64,000 nt of DNA from Paenibacillus turicensis (lineage in GTDB: Bacteria; Bacillota; Bacilli; Paenibacillales; Paenibacillaceae), in assembly GCF_017873435.1 (NCBI RefSeq), contig NZ_JAGGKG010000015.1, forward strand, positions 62,001 through 126,000, read 5' to 3'. Both the position numbers and the translations under genes were made by a program. The notes beneath the pieces were generated by a model. That model was not told the DNA's origin. It saw only the letters and a program-made list of their open reading frames with translations, and did no database searches. This document shows, piece after piece, positions 1-8,884 of this stretch; within the stretch, counting starts at the first letter, position 1, and every line of letters begins with the position of its first letter.

Positions 1-20
1 TTTTAAATCTCCTCTCGTTA
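1..20 (-). other. Ribosome binding site of a gene just off the left edge
   Basis: Read on the minus strand, the first bases give AGAGGAGATTTAAAA running to the window edge. This looks like a Shine-Dalgarno site (GAGGAG) with its start codon just left of position 1. A divergent minus-strand gene therefore probably begins outside the window, so 1-249 would be a shared divergent promoter region. Inference only; the gene is not visible. Confidence 0.45.
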
Positions 21-204
21 TATCTCTTCCTTCATTTTATTTGCTTTACCCACACTTATCAACATCTTTATTAACCAATTAACATAATTATTAATCTAAC
101 TTCATTTATAGAGAGAGACAAGGGAGTAATGGCAAAAGCATAAAAGAATACAATTAATCATAATTGACTCCATTTCTTGATGTTAGGTTTCTGCATATAC
201 TCTC

Positions 205-218
205 TGTAAACGCTAACA
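205..218 (+). promoter_or_regulatory. CcpA catabolite-responsive element (cre) upstream of the sugar ABC operon
   Basis: TGTAAACGCTAACA matches the classical cre consensus TGTAANCGNTNNCA at every defined position. It lies 31 bases upstream of the ATG of the binding-protein gene, just after a possible promoter (TTCTTG, 16 bp, TATACT ending near 202). A CcpA site at or just downstream of the transcription start normally represses by roadblock or promoter occlusion, so the operon is probably glucose-repressed. The match is seen; the CcpA action is inferred. Confidence 0.8.
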
Positions 219-249
219 AAATAACAAACTAACAAAGGGGACAGATAAA

Positions 250-1557
250 ATGAATAAAAGGCAATTTAAAAAATATGGGTTACTAGCATTTGTGTTAATT
301 TTCATTTGTTCGCTCTTGCTAACTGCGTGTGATACTTCGTCAACAACCTCTCCTGCTAACTCCAACTCCAATCCAGCTAATAAGTCCAATGCCACTAGTG
401 AGCTAAGTGGTTCCATCACCTTCCTTACGAACCGTACAGATATGATTGGAAAAGAATATGACGACTATTTAAAACGCTTTAACGAGAAATACCCTAATGT
501 GCAAATTGAATTTGAGGCATCCCAGACGGACTATAACCAGCAGGTAAAGGTTCGTATGGCCAGTGGAGAATTACCTGATGTGTTGTTCATCCCCAATATT
601 CCGAACTCTGATCTTCCTAAATACTTTGCCCCACTAGATGACCTAGGTTTAAATGATCAGATCACGTTTAAAGACTTCCGCTCCTTTGACAATAAAGTGT
701 ATGGCATTGCTACAGGGAGTGCGACCGCAGGCATTGTATACAACAAAAAGGCGTTTGCTGATGCAGGGATCACTGCTATTCCGAAAACATGGGATGAGTT
801 TCTTGCCGCGTGTGAGAAGCTGAAGCAAAACAATGTCATCCCCCTTGCCTCCAACTTTAAGGATAAATGGCCGCTAAATACATGGGCTTATGACACGCCA
901 CGTCTCATTGAAAATAATGCAGATTTTCCAAATACAAAGCTTAAAACAGATACGCCCTTCACGTTAGATAACGGGTATGGCAAATCCTTTTCACTATTAA
1001 AGGAGCTGAATGAAAAGGGATATTTGGAGCCAGATATTAACTCTACGAATTGGGAGCAATCGAAAAAGGATATCGCGCAAGGAAAAATGGGGATGTACTA
1101 TTTAGGCAACTGGGTTATTAATCAGATCATCGGTGCAGGTACAACCTCTGACAATGTTGGATTTTTCCCATTACCGTATGACAATTCGGGTGAGCTTCAT
1201 GCTGGATTAAGTCCTGACTTTTTTTATGCCGTTGCTAAGGATGGTAAAAATGTAGAAGCGGCAAAGGCGTTTGTAAAATGGATGTTAGAGGATTCTGGGT
1301 ATGAGGACTTTGCAGGTTTTATTCCCCCGCTTAAGGATCGTCAATCCAAACTACCTCAGCTTGTAGAGTTTCAGTCTACAGGAGTAAAGCTCCAGGAGGG
1401 ACTTACGGATGATGCGGCGGTAACTGAAATCTCAAACAAAGCACAAATCGACTTACCTGCCATTATTCAGGAGTTTGTGCTTGCTAAGGATCCTCAAGCA
1501 GTACTTGATAAGTGGAATGCAGCTTGGGCGAAGGCGAAAAAGGATTTAGGCTACTAA
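250..1557 (+). CDS. Sugar ABC transporter substrate-binding lipoprotein (CUT1)
   Basis: 435-residue extracytoplasmic solute-binding protein family 1. It has a lipoprotein signal peptide with lipobox LTAC (lipidated Cys at residue 27), then a Ser/Asn/Pro-rich linker and a periplasmic-type binding fold. It should sit on the outer face of the membrane and deliver an oligosaccharide to the two permeases encoded next. The start has a good ribosome site (AAAGGGG, 10 bases before ATG). It is the first gene of a cre-controlled operon followed by its own YesM/YesN-type regulators. No sugar hydrolase is adjacent, so the substrate cannot be named. No ATPase gene is present; such importers usually share an MsmX-type ATPase encoded elsewhere. 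Confidence 0.9.
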   Translation: MNKRQFKKYGLLAFVLIFICSLLLTACDTSSTTSPANSNSNPANKSNATSELSGSITFLTNRTDMIGKEYDDYLKRFNEKYPNVQIEFEASQTDYNQQVKVRMASGELPDVLFIPNIPNSDLPKYFAPLDDLGLNDQITFKDFRSFDNKVYGIATGSATAGIVYNKKAFADAGITAIPKTWDEFLAACEKLKQNNVIPLASNFKDKWPLNTWAYDTPRLIENNADFPNTKLKTDTPFTLDNGYGKSFSLLKELNEKGYLEPDINSTNWEQSKKDIAQGKMGMYYLGNWVINQIIGAGTTSDNVGFFPLPYDNSGELHAGLSPDFFYAVAKDGKNVEAAKAFVKWMLEDSGYEDFAGFIPPLKDRQSKLPQLVEFQSTGVKLQEGLTDDAAVTEISNKAQIDLPAIIQEFVLAKDPQAVLDKWNAAWAKAKKDLGY

Positions 1558-1558
1558 T

Positions 1559-1603
1559 CTAAGTAGAGGAGGACAGCTATATCACTGTCAACTAGCTACT
1601 TAG
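1559..1603 (+). other. Intercistronic hairpin after the binding-protein gene
   Basis: CTAAGTAG (1559-1566) pairs with CTACTTAG (1596-1603), and inside it GACAG (1572-1576) pairs with CTGTC (1585-1589). There is no T-run after it; the AAAGGAGG ribosome site of the next gene follows directly. This fits an mRNA-stabilising or processing stem that lets the binding protein be made in excess over the permeases. Confidence 0.6.
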
Positions 1604-1617
1604 AAAGGAGGGGCTTC

Positions 1618-2514
1618 ATGTTTGGACATCTTTCTTACAATAAACAAAAGCTACTCATTATCGTTTCCTTTTTAATTATCCCATTGTCACTACTCCTTCT
1701 GCTCACCTATTACCCTGCCACAAAGCTAATTTACTATAGCTTCACGAATTGGGATGGCTATAGTCCTGATAAGCCTTGGGTGGGCTTAGCCAATTACAGA
1801 GAGGTGTTTGAAAACCCCGATATATTTCGGGTGTTCCGCCATAATTTTGCGTATTTTGTAATGGGTATCATTCAAAATATCGTTGCCATTTACTTTGCAA
1901 TTGTGCTGAACAGCAAGCTACGAGGACGTAACTTTTTCCGTACGATGTTATTTCTTCCCTATATTATGAACGGCGTAGCGGTCGCCTTTATGTTTGGTTA
2001 TGTATTTGATACGACAAATGGCTCACTAAATTTATTTTTAAACAGCTTGGGGTTAACACAGCTTTCTCAGACAAGTTGGTTAGGGACAGAAGGACTCGTC
2101 AACTATGCTCTTGCTTCCACTGGATTTTGGCGGTTTATGGGGTACAACATGGTTATATATTTAGCGTCTCTACAGGCGATTCCGCGTGATATATATGAAG
2201 CGGCAAAAATTGATGGTGCAGGTGCTTTCCAGACGTTAGGACGAATTACGTTACCTAATATTAAACCAGTAATTCAGCTGAATTTATTTTTAACCATTAC
2301 TGGTGCATTAGAAGTATTTGATTTGCCTTTTGTACTTACCAAGGGCGGTCCTGCGGGTGCGTCACAAACGTATGTACAGCGTGTCATCGATACTGCATTT
2401 GCCTATAACAACTATGGGTTAGCCTCCGCAATGAGTATTATTTTGCTCATATTTGTGATCGCCATTCTTTTAATCCAGCAATGGGTGCTTAGTCGAGGGG
2501 GGAAGGAGGCATGA
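1618..2514 (+). CDS. Sugar ABC transporter permease, MalF-type
   Basis: 298-residue inner-membrane permease with about six hydrophobic segments and a binding-protein-dependent transport (BPD) domain. The cytoplasmic EAA coupling loop is visible as EAAKIDGAGAFQTLGRITLP near residue 195. It forms the channel together with the downstream MalG-type permease and couples to a shared ATPase. Ribosome site AAAGGAGGGG, 5 bases before ATG. Its 3' end overlaps the earliest possible start of the next gene by 4 bases, which indicates translational coupling. Confidence 0.92.
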   Translation: MFGHLSYNKQKLLIIVSFLIIPLSLLLLLTYYPATKLIYYSFTNWDGYSPDKPWVGLANYREVFENPDIFRVFRHNFAYFVMGIIQNIVAIYFAIVLNSKLRGRNFFRTMLFLPYIMNGVAVAFMFGYVFDTTNGSLNLFLNSLGLTQLSQTSWLGTEGLVNYALASTGFWRFMGYNMVIYLASLQAIPRDIYEAAKIDGAGAFQTLGRITLPNIKPVIQLNLFLTITGALEVFDLPFVLTKGGPAGASQTYVQRVIDTAFAYNNYGLASAMSIILLIFVIAILLIQQWVLSRGGKEA

Positions 2515-2516
2515 GC

Positions 2517-3353
2517 ATGAACAGCGTTATGAAGAGCTACTTAAAGACGAGCGTAAAATATATTTCTTTATTTTTTGGCGTGTTTGTTGTCCTCTTCCCT
2601 CCTTATGTCGTCATCATGAATGCTTTTAAATCAACAACGGAGTTCAACACGTCAAGCACGATGGCATTACCTCAAAGTTTTTTTAATATGGAAAATTTCC
2701 AGGTTGTATTTGAGCGTGGTCGTTTACTTAGTGGATTTGCCAACATCCTCCTCATTATCATCGTGGTGTTATGCTTAAATATTTTGTTTGGGACCATGGT
2801 CGCTTATGTGCTAGGCAGGTTTAAATTTCGAGGCAAAAAGCTTGTGTTTGGCGCCTACATTGTAGCCACTGTCATTCCAAGCATTACGACTCAGGTTGCA
2901 ACCTTTGGCATTATTAAAGGCTTGGGCTTATATAATACATTAGGAGCACCAATTATTTTGTATGTGGGAGCAGATGTAATTCAGATTATTTTGTACCTTC
3001 AGTTTATTCGCAACATCCCTATCGATTTAGATGAATGTGCTATGGTCGAAGGGGCTTCATTATTCAAAATTTATCGCTCAGTCATCTTCCCACTTCTAAC
3101 TCCAGCTACAGCCACACTCGTCATTTTAAAAACGATCAGCATTTACAATGACATGTACATTCCATATCTGTATATGCCCAAGCAAAGCTTAGGTGTAGTG
3201 ACAACGGTACTGATGCGCTTCCAAGGGGTAAACACTGCGGATTGGAACTTGATATGTGCTGCCATTTTATTGATTTTATTGCCTACTGTTATTTTGTATT
3301 TATTCCTCCAACGCTATATTTTTGAGGGTGTGACCAGTGGTGCGGTGAAGTAA
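2517..3353 (+). CDS. Sugar ABC transporter permease, MalG-type
   Basis: 278 residues from the ATG at 2517; an alternative in-frame ATG at 2511 overlaps the previous stop. I prefer 2517 because AAGGAGG then sits 7 bases upstream. The protein has six predicted membrane segments and the MalG EAA loop (variant ECAMVEGASLFKIYRSVIFP, where Ala is replaced by Cys in the EAA triplet). It is the second half of the CUT1 channel. The C-terminal GVTSGAVK ending is typical of MalG-type sugar permeases. It ends about 100 bases before the sensor kinase gene, with no clear terminator between them, so kinase and regulator are probably partly co-transcribed. Confidence 0.92.
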   Translation: MNSVMKSYLKTSVKYISLFFGVFVVLFPPYVVIMNAFKSTTEFNTSSTMALPQSFFNMENFQVVFERGRLLSGFANILLIIIVVLCLNILFGTMVAYVLGRFKFRGKKLVFGAYIVATVIPSITTQVATFGIIKGLGLYNTLGAPIILYVGADVIQIILYLQFIRNIPIDLDECAMVEGASLFKIYRSVIFPLLTPATATLVILKTISIYNDMYIPYLYMPKQSLGVVTTVLMRFQGVNTADWNLICAAILLILLPTVILYLFLQRYIFEGVTSGAVK

Positions 3354-3450
3354 GATCTCTTGTTACCATACCCTATCTAAGTTGTGTAGAACGTGAGGGT
3401 AGAGATCGTTAGGTGGATGGATAGATAAATGAACACGAAAGGATAATACA

Positions 3451-5412
3451 ATGAAGTTTATCGACTTGCTGCGTGGCGGTTGGCTAAAGCTAGCGAATTT
3501 GTCCATGCAGCAAAAGTTAATTTTGCTATTTGTGTTTCTTATTTCAGTACCTATTACTTATGTCAGCTACTTGTCCTCCCGGTCTACCATGGAGGTAATT
3601 CGGCAAAATGCGGTCAACAGTGCGTTTCAAGTAAACAAAGATCAAACCGCTGTGCTTGATAACTACATTGCAGATTTAAAACGATATTCAACGTTACCTC
3701 TATACCATGCAAATGTGCAGCAACACCTAGCAAATCCCGAAGCAAGTTGGGACAAAAGCAATGATTTACATATGTTTCTGAGCTTTTTAAACCATAGTAA
3801 GGAGGAAATCTCTGCGGTTTATTTAGTAGACCAAGCAGGGGCTATTTTTTATGATAACAAGCCGGGAATTCATACGTTGTATCCAGAAAAAAGGCTCGGG
3901 TCTTGGCGGGAATTAAGTCAGCAGAATGGTGTTAATTCTGTTGTCACAGGTAAAAGTGAGATTGTGATGGATGGCTCCGATCCAAAACATAGACAAGTAT
4001 TTAGTGTACTCCGAACGATCCAATCCGCCAGCGCCTTACAAAACATAGGCATCATCGTGATCGACGTTAATCTATCCTTGCTAGAGCATGTTGTCACTGC
4101 ACTGGAAGGGACGACCCAAGGCCATGCATTAATTGTAGATCAAAACGGGCAACCGATTTATGGAGACAAGCTTGCTAGCTATGAAGCTTATCAATATAAA
4201 CGATCAATCATTACCACATCCCCCTCTCCCCTTTCTGGGCAGCTTGGGGTTCTTGGGAACCTAGAGAATCTAGAGAATGTCGGGAATGTAGGAAATGTGG
4301 AGGATCATGCCTCTGGGCATTTTGAATTTGTTGATACCCAAGGGGTCGAGCAGCTGGCAGTCTACGATACCTCTGTACAAACGGGCTGGACCAGCATCGT
4401 TACGATTCCTTTAAGCCAACTGATGGCACCAATGAAAAGTAACCGCAACACATTAATGTTAACTACATTAATTATTATTTCTTTTGCGCTTGGTGTAGCA
4501 ACTCTACTCTCGTTTGCACTTACTTCACCACTTAAAGCTTTAGTGAGGCTCATGCGCCAAGTTCAACATGGAAATTTAAATGTATCCCTAACCCCTAAAT
4601 ACAATGATGAGATTGGAATCATCGCCAGTCACTTCAATATTATGCTTATACGGATTAAAGAGCTAATTCAAGAAGTTTCCCAGACAGAGGAACGCAAGCG
4701 GCGAGCGGATTTACACGCACTTCAAAATCAAATTAATCCCCATTTTATTTACAACACCTTAGAATCTATTCGAATGCTCGCTGAAGGCAGTGATGAACCT
4801 CGAATTGCCAAAATAACTTACTTACTTGGATCACAAATGCGTTATGGTATTGTCCATAGCGATGAATTAGTGACCATTCAACAAGAGCTTGAGCATATTC
4901 AAAATTACGTTGACCTGTTAACGATCCGTTTTCCGCACAAATTTTCACTTAAGCTTCATATTCCAGATGAATTGTTACAGATGCCTATGATTAAGCTTGT
5001 GTTTCAGCCTATTGTTGAAAATGCCATATTTCATGGTTTTAACGACAAGGCACACGGTGGTTTAATAACGATCTCAGGTTATAAGGAGGAAAATACCGTA
5101 CAATTTAAAATTACCGATAATGGCTGTGGCATGAATCCAGATACGTTAAACACTCTGCGTCATTCACTTGATCAAACATTTCGTCACTCACTTCATTCAC
5201 ATGATCACTCATTTCATCACACTTCTCACGGAGTTCATCACACAGTTGATCATCTCTTACAGTCACAGCCATTGCCCTCTTCTTCTCATTTCAGTATGGG
5301 TCTACGTAACGTCAGTGAGAGGCTTACACTACATTATGGACATACTTCTACGCTCCAAATAGACAGCGAGCTTAACCATGGTACTACCGTAACGATCACC
5401 ATTCAAAGCTAA
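3451..5412 (+). CDS. YesM/LytS-type sensor histidine kinase with a His-rich ATP-lid insertion
   Basis: 653 residues. N-terminal membrane segment (about 22-45), a large extracellular sensor domain (about 45-335), a second membrane segment (about 341-365), HAMP, then a His_kinase domain with phospho-acceptor motif NQINPHFIYN (His431) and an HATPase_c domain with DNGCGM at 556-561 and MGLRNV at 616-621. It likely senses the sugar or the loaded binding protein and phosphorylates the regulator encoded next. Two oddities: an Asn/Val/Leu/Glu-rich short repeat in the sensor domain (about residues 267-286), and a histidine-rich insertion between the G1 and G2 boxes of the ATPase domain (about 570-600, 11 His in about 32 residues). 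The related kinase at 32670 lacks the latter. Confidence 0.9.
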   Translation: MKFIDLLRGGWLKLANLSMQQKLILLFVFLISVPITYVSYLSSRSTMEVIRQNAVNSAFQVNKDQTAVLDNYIADLKRYSTLPLYHANVQQHLANPEASWDKSNDLHMFLSFLNHSKEEISAVYLVDQAGAIFYDNKPGIHTLYPEKRLGSWRELSQQNGVNSVVTGKSEIVMDGSDPKHRQVFSVLRTIQSASALQNIGIIVIDVNLSLLEHVVTALEGTTQGHALIVDQNGQPIYGDKLASYEAYQYKRSIITTSPSPLSGQLGVLGNLENLENVGNVGNVEDHASGHFEFVDTQGVEQLAVYDTSVQTGWTSIVTIPLSQLMAPMKSNRNTLMLTTLIIISFALGVATLLSFALTSPLKALVRLMRQVQHGNLNVSLTPKYNDEIGIIASHFNIMLIRIKELIQEVSQTEERKRRADLHALQNQINPHFIYNTLESIRMLAEGSDEPRIAKITYLLGSQMRYGIVHSDELVTIQQELEHIQNYVDLLTIRFPHKFSLKLHIPDELLQMPMIKLVFQPIVENAIFHGFNDKAHGGLITISGYKEENTVQFKITDNGCGMNPDTLNTLRHSLDQTFRHSLHSHDHSFHHTSHGVHHTVDHLLQSQPLPSSSHFSMGLRNVSERLTLHYGHTSTLQIDSELNHGTTVTITIQS

Positions 5413-5498
5413 GCATGCTTAGCAAAAGTTAAATATCGTAACCCGAGCTTAGCCATGCCTGTCATAGCTTAGTTTAATTTTAAAGGAGGTGCTCTAAC

Positions 5499-7052
5499 TT
5501 GCTACGCATAGTTATTGTGGATGATGAGGTGCTGATTAGAGAAGGATTAGCAAAAATGATTCAAAAAGAAAATCCCACGTTTCACATTGTTGGACTATTT
5601 GCGGACGGTCAAGATGTGCTAGAAGCACTTCCTAACCTCGGCGTAGATGTCGTTATTACAGATATTCGAATGCCCATGCTAGGTGGATTGCCTTTAATCA
5701 AAGAGCTTCAAAATCATTACCCACATATTCGCTCGATCCTGATGAGTGGTTATGTTGACTTTGGTTATGCCCAAGAGGCAATCCGCTGTAGTGCTGTAGA
5801 CTATTTACTAAAACCTATAAATAAAGAGCAGTTATTTGAATTGTTATATCGTCTCCAGCAAGAGCAACAAACTAAGCTTAACCAAGTAAAGGAACAACGT
5901 ATTTTATTGCTAAGTGCGCTGTTGTCGCAAGAAGAGAATAAGGATAAGCAAATAGTGGGGGTTCCCTTTCCACATTCATTTTTTGTTCCCTTTATATTAA
6001 AAAGTAATGAAGCACGTCATTTACAGTATTGTGCAAGTCGGCTTCAACAACTTCAAGTACAGCTAACCAATTGTACGTCTCAATCTGAGTTAGTTATGGG
6101 GATCGAACTGGACCTATTATGGCGTGATCAGGCTTATCAAGGTTGGATAATCTATTTCACTCAACCACCTTCACCTGAGCAGCTAGATGGAATCGGGAGA
6201 CAACTGTTAGCTTATGCGGAGCAAGAAAGCTTTCCGTTACATATTGGAAGTGGTGGACTGTGCGTAAATCTGACTCAACTACAATCAGCCTTTAATATTG
6301 CCCGTTACACCTGTGATCAAGGTTTATACAGCAATCGTATTCATTATTTCAGCCATTCCCTCTCTCCCCCTTGCTTGACAAAAATAAAGAAAAGGCAACC
6401 AGAAGCCTATCCTCAGCTTATAAATGATTTAAAAATTTTAAATACAACGTCACTCCAACATTGGCTTATACAAAACTTCACCAATATTAAGGAGCAACAA
6501 GGGGGACTATCACATATTTATGATTTATGCTGCCTTATCTCAAGCAAAATCGAGCATGAAGTAGACGAATGGACAACTTTCTTCCATGACCAAATATTGC
6601 AACAATTACAAAGCGATTTGTATCTATTTTTTCGCTATGATGAGCTTGTGAGTTATGTTGTGGATATCTTTCTGTCCAAGCTGGAGCTCATTCGTGCAGA
6701 TCGGTTAGCAAGCTTAGCTTCGGCTACGCTTACAATTAAACAATATATCCATGAGCATTATGCTGAGCAGATTGATTTAAACGCTTTAGCCGCCATCGTT
6801 TATTTAACACCTACCTATGTAAGCAAGCTCTTTAAGCAGGAAACAGGGCATACGATTACAGATTATTTGACAGATGTACGCCTACAACATGCCAAGCGAC
6901 TACTCACTCAACAACCACATTTAAAAGTACAGGAAATTAGCGAACAAGTTGGTTATGCAGATGTAGCTTATTTCCATAAGCTGTTTAAGCGGACAATCGG
7001 GATTACACCGTCTCAATTCAAAAAAATTACACATAGCACTATACAAGCTTGA
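5499..7052 (+). CDS. YesN-type response regulator with AraC DNA-binding domain
   Basis: 517 residues. N-terminal receiver domain with the DD pair (residues 8-9), phospho-acceptor Asp in VITDIRMP (about residue 54) and the conserved Lys in LLKPIN. A middle region of unknown fold follows, then a C-terminal AraC/XylS double helix-turn-helix (about 415-515, with signature around YVSKLFKQETG and EISEQVGYADVAYFHKLFKR). TTG start, supported by TAAAGGAGGT 9 bases upstream and by the immediate match to the receiver fold. It pairs with the preceding kinase and most likely activates the upstream sugar transporter operon. Confidence 0.92.
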   Translation: MLRIVIVDDEVLIREGLAKMIQKENPTFHIVGLFADGQDVLEALPNLGVDVVITDIRMPMLGGLPLIKELQNHYPHIRSILMSGYVDFGYAQEAIRCSAVDYLLKPINKEQLFELLYRLQQEQQTKLNQVKEQRILLLSALLSQEENKDKQIVGVPFPHSFFVPFILKSNEARHLQYCASRLQQLQVQLTNCTSQSELVMGIELDLLWRDQAYQGWIIYFTQPPSPEQLDGIGRQLLAYAEQESFPLHIGSGGLCVNLTQLQSAFNIARYTCDQGLYSNRIHYFSHSLSPPCLTKIKKRQPEAYPQLINDLKILNTTSLQHWLIQNFTNIKEQQGGLSHIYDLCCLISSKIEHEVDEWTTFFHDQILQQLQSDLYLFFRYDELVSYVVDIFLSKLELIRADRLASLASATLTIKQYIHEHYAEQIDLNALAAIVYLTPTYVSKLFKQETGHTITDYLTDVRLQHAKRLLTQQPHLKVQEISEQVGYADVAYFHKLFKRTIGITPSQFKKITHSTIQA

Positions 7053-7124
7053 CTTCACCCTTGGGGAGTAGATTATCGTGGAAGGCAAAAGGAGTGAGAT
7101 ATACCTAAGTTAGTTAGGAAATTT

Positions 7125-7156
7125 AAAAGGAGGGAAAATGCCCTCCCTCCTTTATT
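7125..7156. terminator. Hairpin terminator after the regulator gene
   Basis: AAGGAGGG (7127-7134) pairs with CCCTCCTT (7145-7152), flanked by AAAA on the left and TTTATT on the right. It lies 70 bases after the regulator stop and 70 bases before the end of the convergent deformylase gene, so it can serve both strands. Confidence 0.7.
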
Positions 7157-7221
7157 CATATCAGCATACCAATTATTGGCTAGCAATACATATTTAATAC
7201 AAAAAGCATCACTACTACGTT

Positions 7222-7806
7222 TTATTCATACAGGCTAGAGATATCCACATTTTCCGGCAGCTTAAATGGATTATCTTTATTAATATGATCGTAAAACATA
7301 ATCCCGTTAAGATGATCTAGCTCATGCTGCATCACGATTGCATCAAATCCTTTAAATTTCAAAGTTAACTCTGTCCCTTGATGATTATAAGCTTTAAGCT
7401 GAACACGTTCGTAACGAGGAACATAACCTTGGATGGCTCGATCAACGGACAAGCAGCCTTCACTTTCAGGCATATAAATCATCGCAGTGGAATGACTAAC
7501 AATTTTGGGATTGTACAAGGCATATTCAACATCATTACCATGCTTATCTGTAAGAAGTGCCGCAAACATTCTTTTATTGAGTCCAATTTGATTCGCTGAA
7601 AGCCCAACACCTGCACGTAGCTTATATTTTTTACCGATGACTGGATCTTGACTATTTTTAAGAAATTGCATCATACAGCCCATCTCTTCACGGTCTTCTT
7701 TTGAAGGCGGGATGTTCACAGGTTCGGTTACAGTACGGAGAATCGGATCGCCCTCTCTAATAATATCATCCATCTTTATCATATAATTTTTAACAAATTT
7801 ACTCAT
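7222..7806 (-). CDS. def: Peptide deformylase
   Basis: Removes the formyl group from the N-terminal Met of new proteins; cytoplasmic Fe/Zn hydrolase. All three family motifs are present: GVGLSANQIG (usually GxGLAAxQ), EGCLS with the metal-binding Cys, and QHELDH with two metal-binding His and the catalytic Glu. The length fits the Gram-positive type 2 enzyme. The open frame extends upstream to a GTG at 7833, but homologues start close to MIKMDDIIREG; I chose ATG 7806 (194 residues), although ATG at 7782 would match homologues best. It lies directly downstream of the LysR gene on the same strand, only 5-32 bases away. Confidence 0.9.
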   Translation of the reverse strand: MSKFVKNYMIKMDDIIREGDPILRTVTEPVNIPPSKEDREEMGCMMQFLKNSQDPVIGKKYKLRAGVGLSANQIGLNKRMFAALLTDKHGNDVEYALYNPKIVSHSTAMIYMPESEGCLSVDRAIQGYVPRYERVQLKAYNHQGTELTLKFKGFDAIVMQHELDHLNGIMFYDHINKDNPFKLPENVDISSLYE

Positions 7807-7838
7807 AACCTTGTTGCCATCCACCTTTATCACAATAT

Positions 7839-8708
7839 TTATACTGACATCTTACCACACAACAATAGTTCAATTAACTTAGTTAATGAAGTAAAATAGT
7901 TTGATTCTGATCGATATACAAATCCAATTTCTAATTTTCGGTAAGCTTCAGGTAAGGAGTGACAGGAAATTCTTTTTGCTTGCTCGGCAGCCTTTACTGC
8001 TGAATAGGGCAACAAAGATATCCCTAAGCCTGCGGACACACTATTAACAATGACCTCCATCGTACCAAAGGGCTTCATTTCAAAATGATGGATATGAAAA
8101 TCACGCAAAAGCTGTTCCACTCTCTCCTGATGTGTACAGCCCACTTCAAAAAACAACATCGGCAATGAAAGCAAGCTATCCAAGCTGTCTGATCTATCTA
8201 ACTCCGATATTAATACAAGCTCATCTTCAAATAAAGGATGATAATTTAGTTGTTGTTCCTGCACCTCACCATATATAAAAGCACCCTGTAGTTCCCCTAA
8301 CCTTACTTTTTGTAAAAGCTCATGTGTACTTCCTGTAGTGAGTATCACCTGCACATTTGGAAAATCAGCTTGATATGTTTTAAGTATAGGGAGTAGATAT
8401 GGAGAAACCGCCGTTTCAATACTTCCTAGCTTTAAGGAACCCGCGGCAGAATCAGAATACTTTATTTTGTTATAGGCTTCCTCAAGTAACATGATGATCT
8501 GATCAGCATAGGTAAGTAAGTCTTCACCAGCAGGGGTTAAGCTCATTCCTCGGTTACTTCTATAAAAAAGCGGAATACCTAACTCTGTCTCTAACGCTTG
8601 AATACGAGTGGTCACATTAGACTGGACATAATTTAGCATCTGTGCCGCTTTTGTAATGCTGCCCGCTTTTGCCACAGCCTGAAAAATTTTTAGATCACTG
8701 CTTTCCAA
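7839..8708 (-). CDS. LysR-family transcriptional regulator
   Basis: 289 residues. N-terminal winged helix-turn-helix (about 1-60: [22 protein letters not shown]) and C-terminal substrate-binding domain (about 90-285). TTG start chosen because AGGAGG sits 8 bases upstream and the protein then begins with the family's usual ESSDLKIF. It is divergent from the dehydrogenase gene at 8885, the usual arrangement of a LysR regulator and its target. Inducer unknown. Confidence 0.9.
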   Translation of the reverse strand: MESSDLKIFQAVAKAGSITKAAQMLNYVQSNVTTRIQALETELGIPLFYRSNRGMSLTPAGEDLLTYADQIIMLLEEAYNKIKYSDSAAGSLKLGSIETAVSPYLLPILKTYQADFPNVQVILTTGSTHELLQKVRLGELQGAFIYGEVQEQQLNYHPLFEDELVLISELDRSDSLDSLLSLPMLFFEVGCTHQERVEQLLRDFHIHHFEMKPFGTMEVIVNSVSAGLGISLLPYSAVKAAEQAKRISCHSLPEAYRKLEIGFVYRSESNYFTSLTKLIELLLCGKMSV

Positions 8709-8745
8709 TGCTTCCGCCTCCTATGCTCAATACTCCATTTAATGG

Positions 8746-8772
8746 ACTTACTCAACTTACTCGACTTACTGA
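8746..8772. repeat. Three tandem 9-bp repeats in the divergent promoter region
   Basis: ACTTACTCA, ACTTACTCG and ACTTACTGA follow each other without gaps between the LysR gene and the divergent dehydrogenase. They lie about 75 bases upstream of the dehydrogenase promoter. They may bind a regulator or be a slippage-prone microsatellite. Confidence 0.6.
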
Positions 8773-8819
8773 CTTTTCTACTATCGTTTTTTATGATACT
8801 GACCTTCTCATTTATTCAT

Positions 8820-8848
8820 TTTACCAAGCTGTTAGAGATGTATACAAT
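8820..8848 (+). promoter_or_regulatory. Sigma-A type promoter of the dehydrogenase gene
   Basis: -35 TTTACC (8820-8825), 17-bp spacer, -10 TACAAT (8843-8848). The transcription start would be near 8855, 30 bases before the ATG. It lies in the divergent region shared with the LysR gene. Confidence 0.6.
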
Positions 8849-8884
8849 GGGGTTCATATACTTCAACATTTAGGAGGATCATTC

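Noticed and set aside
5168..5362. Plus-strand 64-codon frame rich in His/Ile/Thr
   Set aside because: A shadow frame of the His-rich part of the sensor kinase; no ribosome site.
8669..8884. N-terminal extension of the dehydrogenase
   Set aside because: It overlaps the LysR gene start, its divergent promoter and tandem repeats. The ATG at 8885 has the only ribosome site and matches the family.
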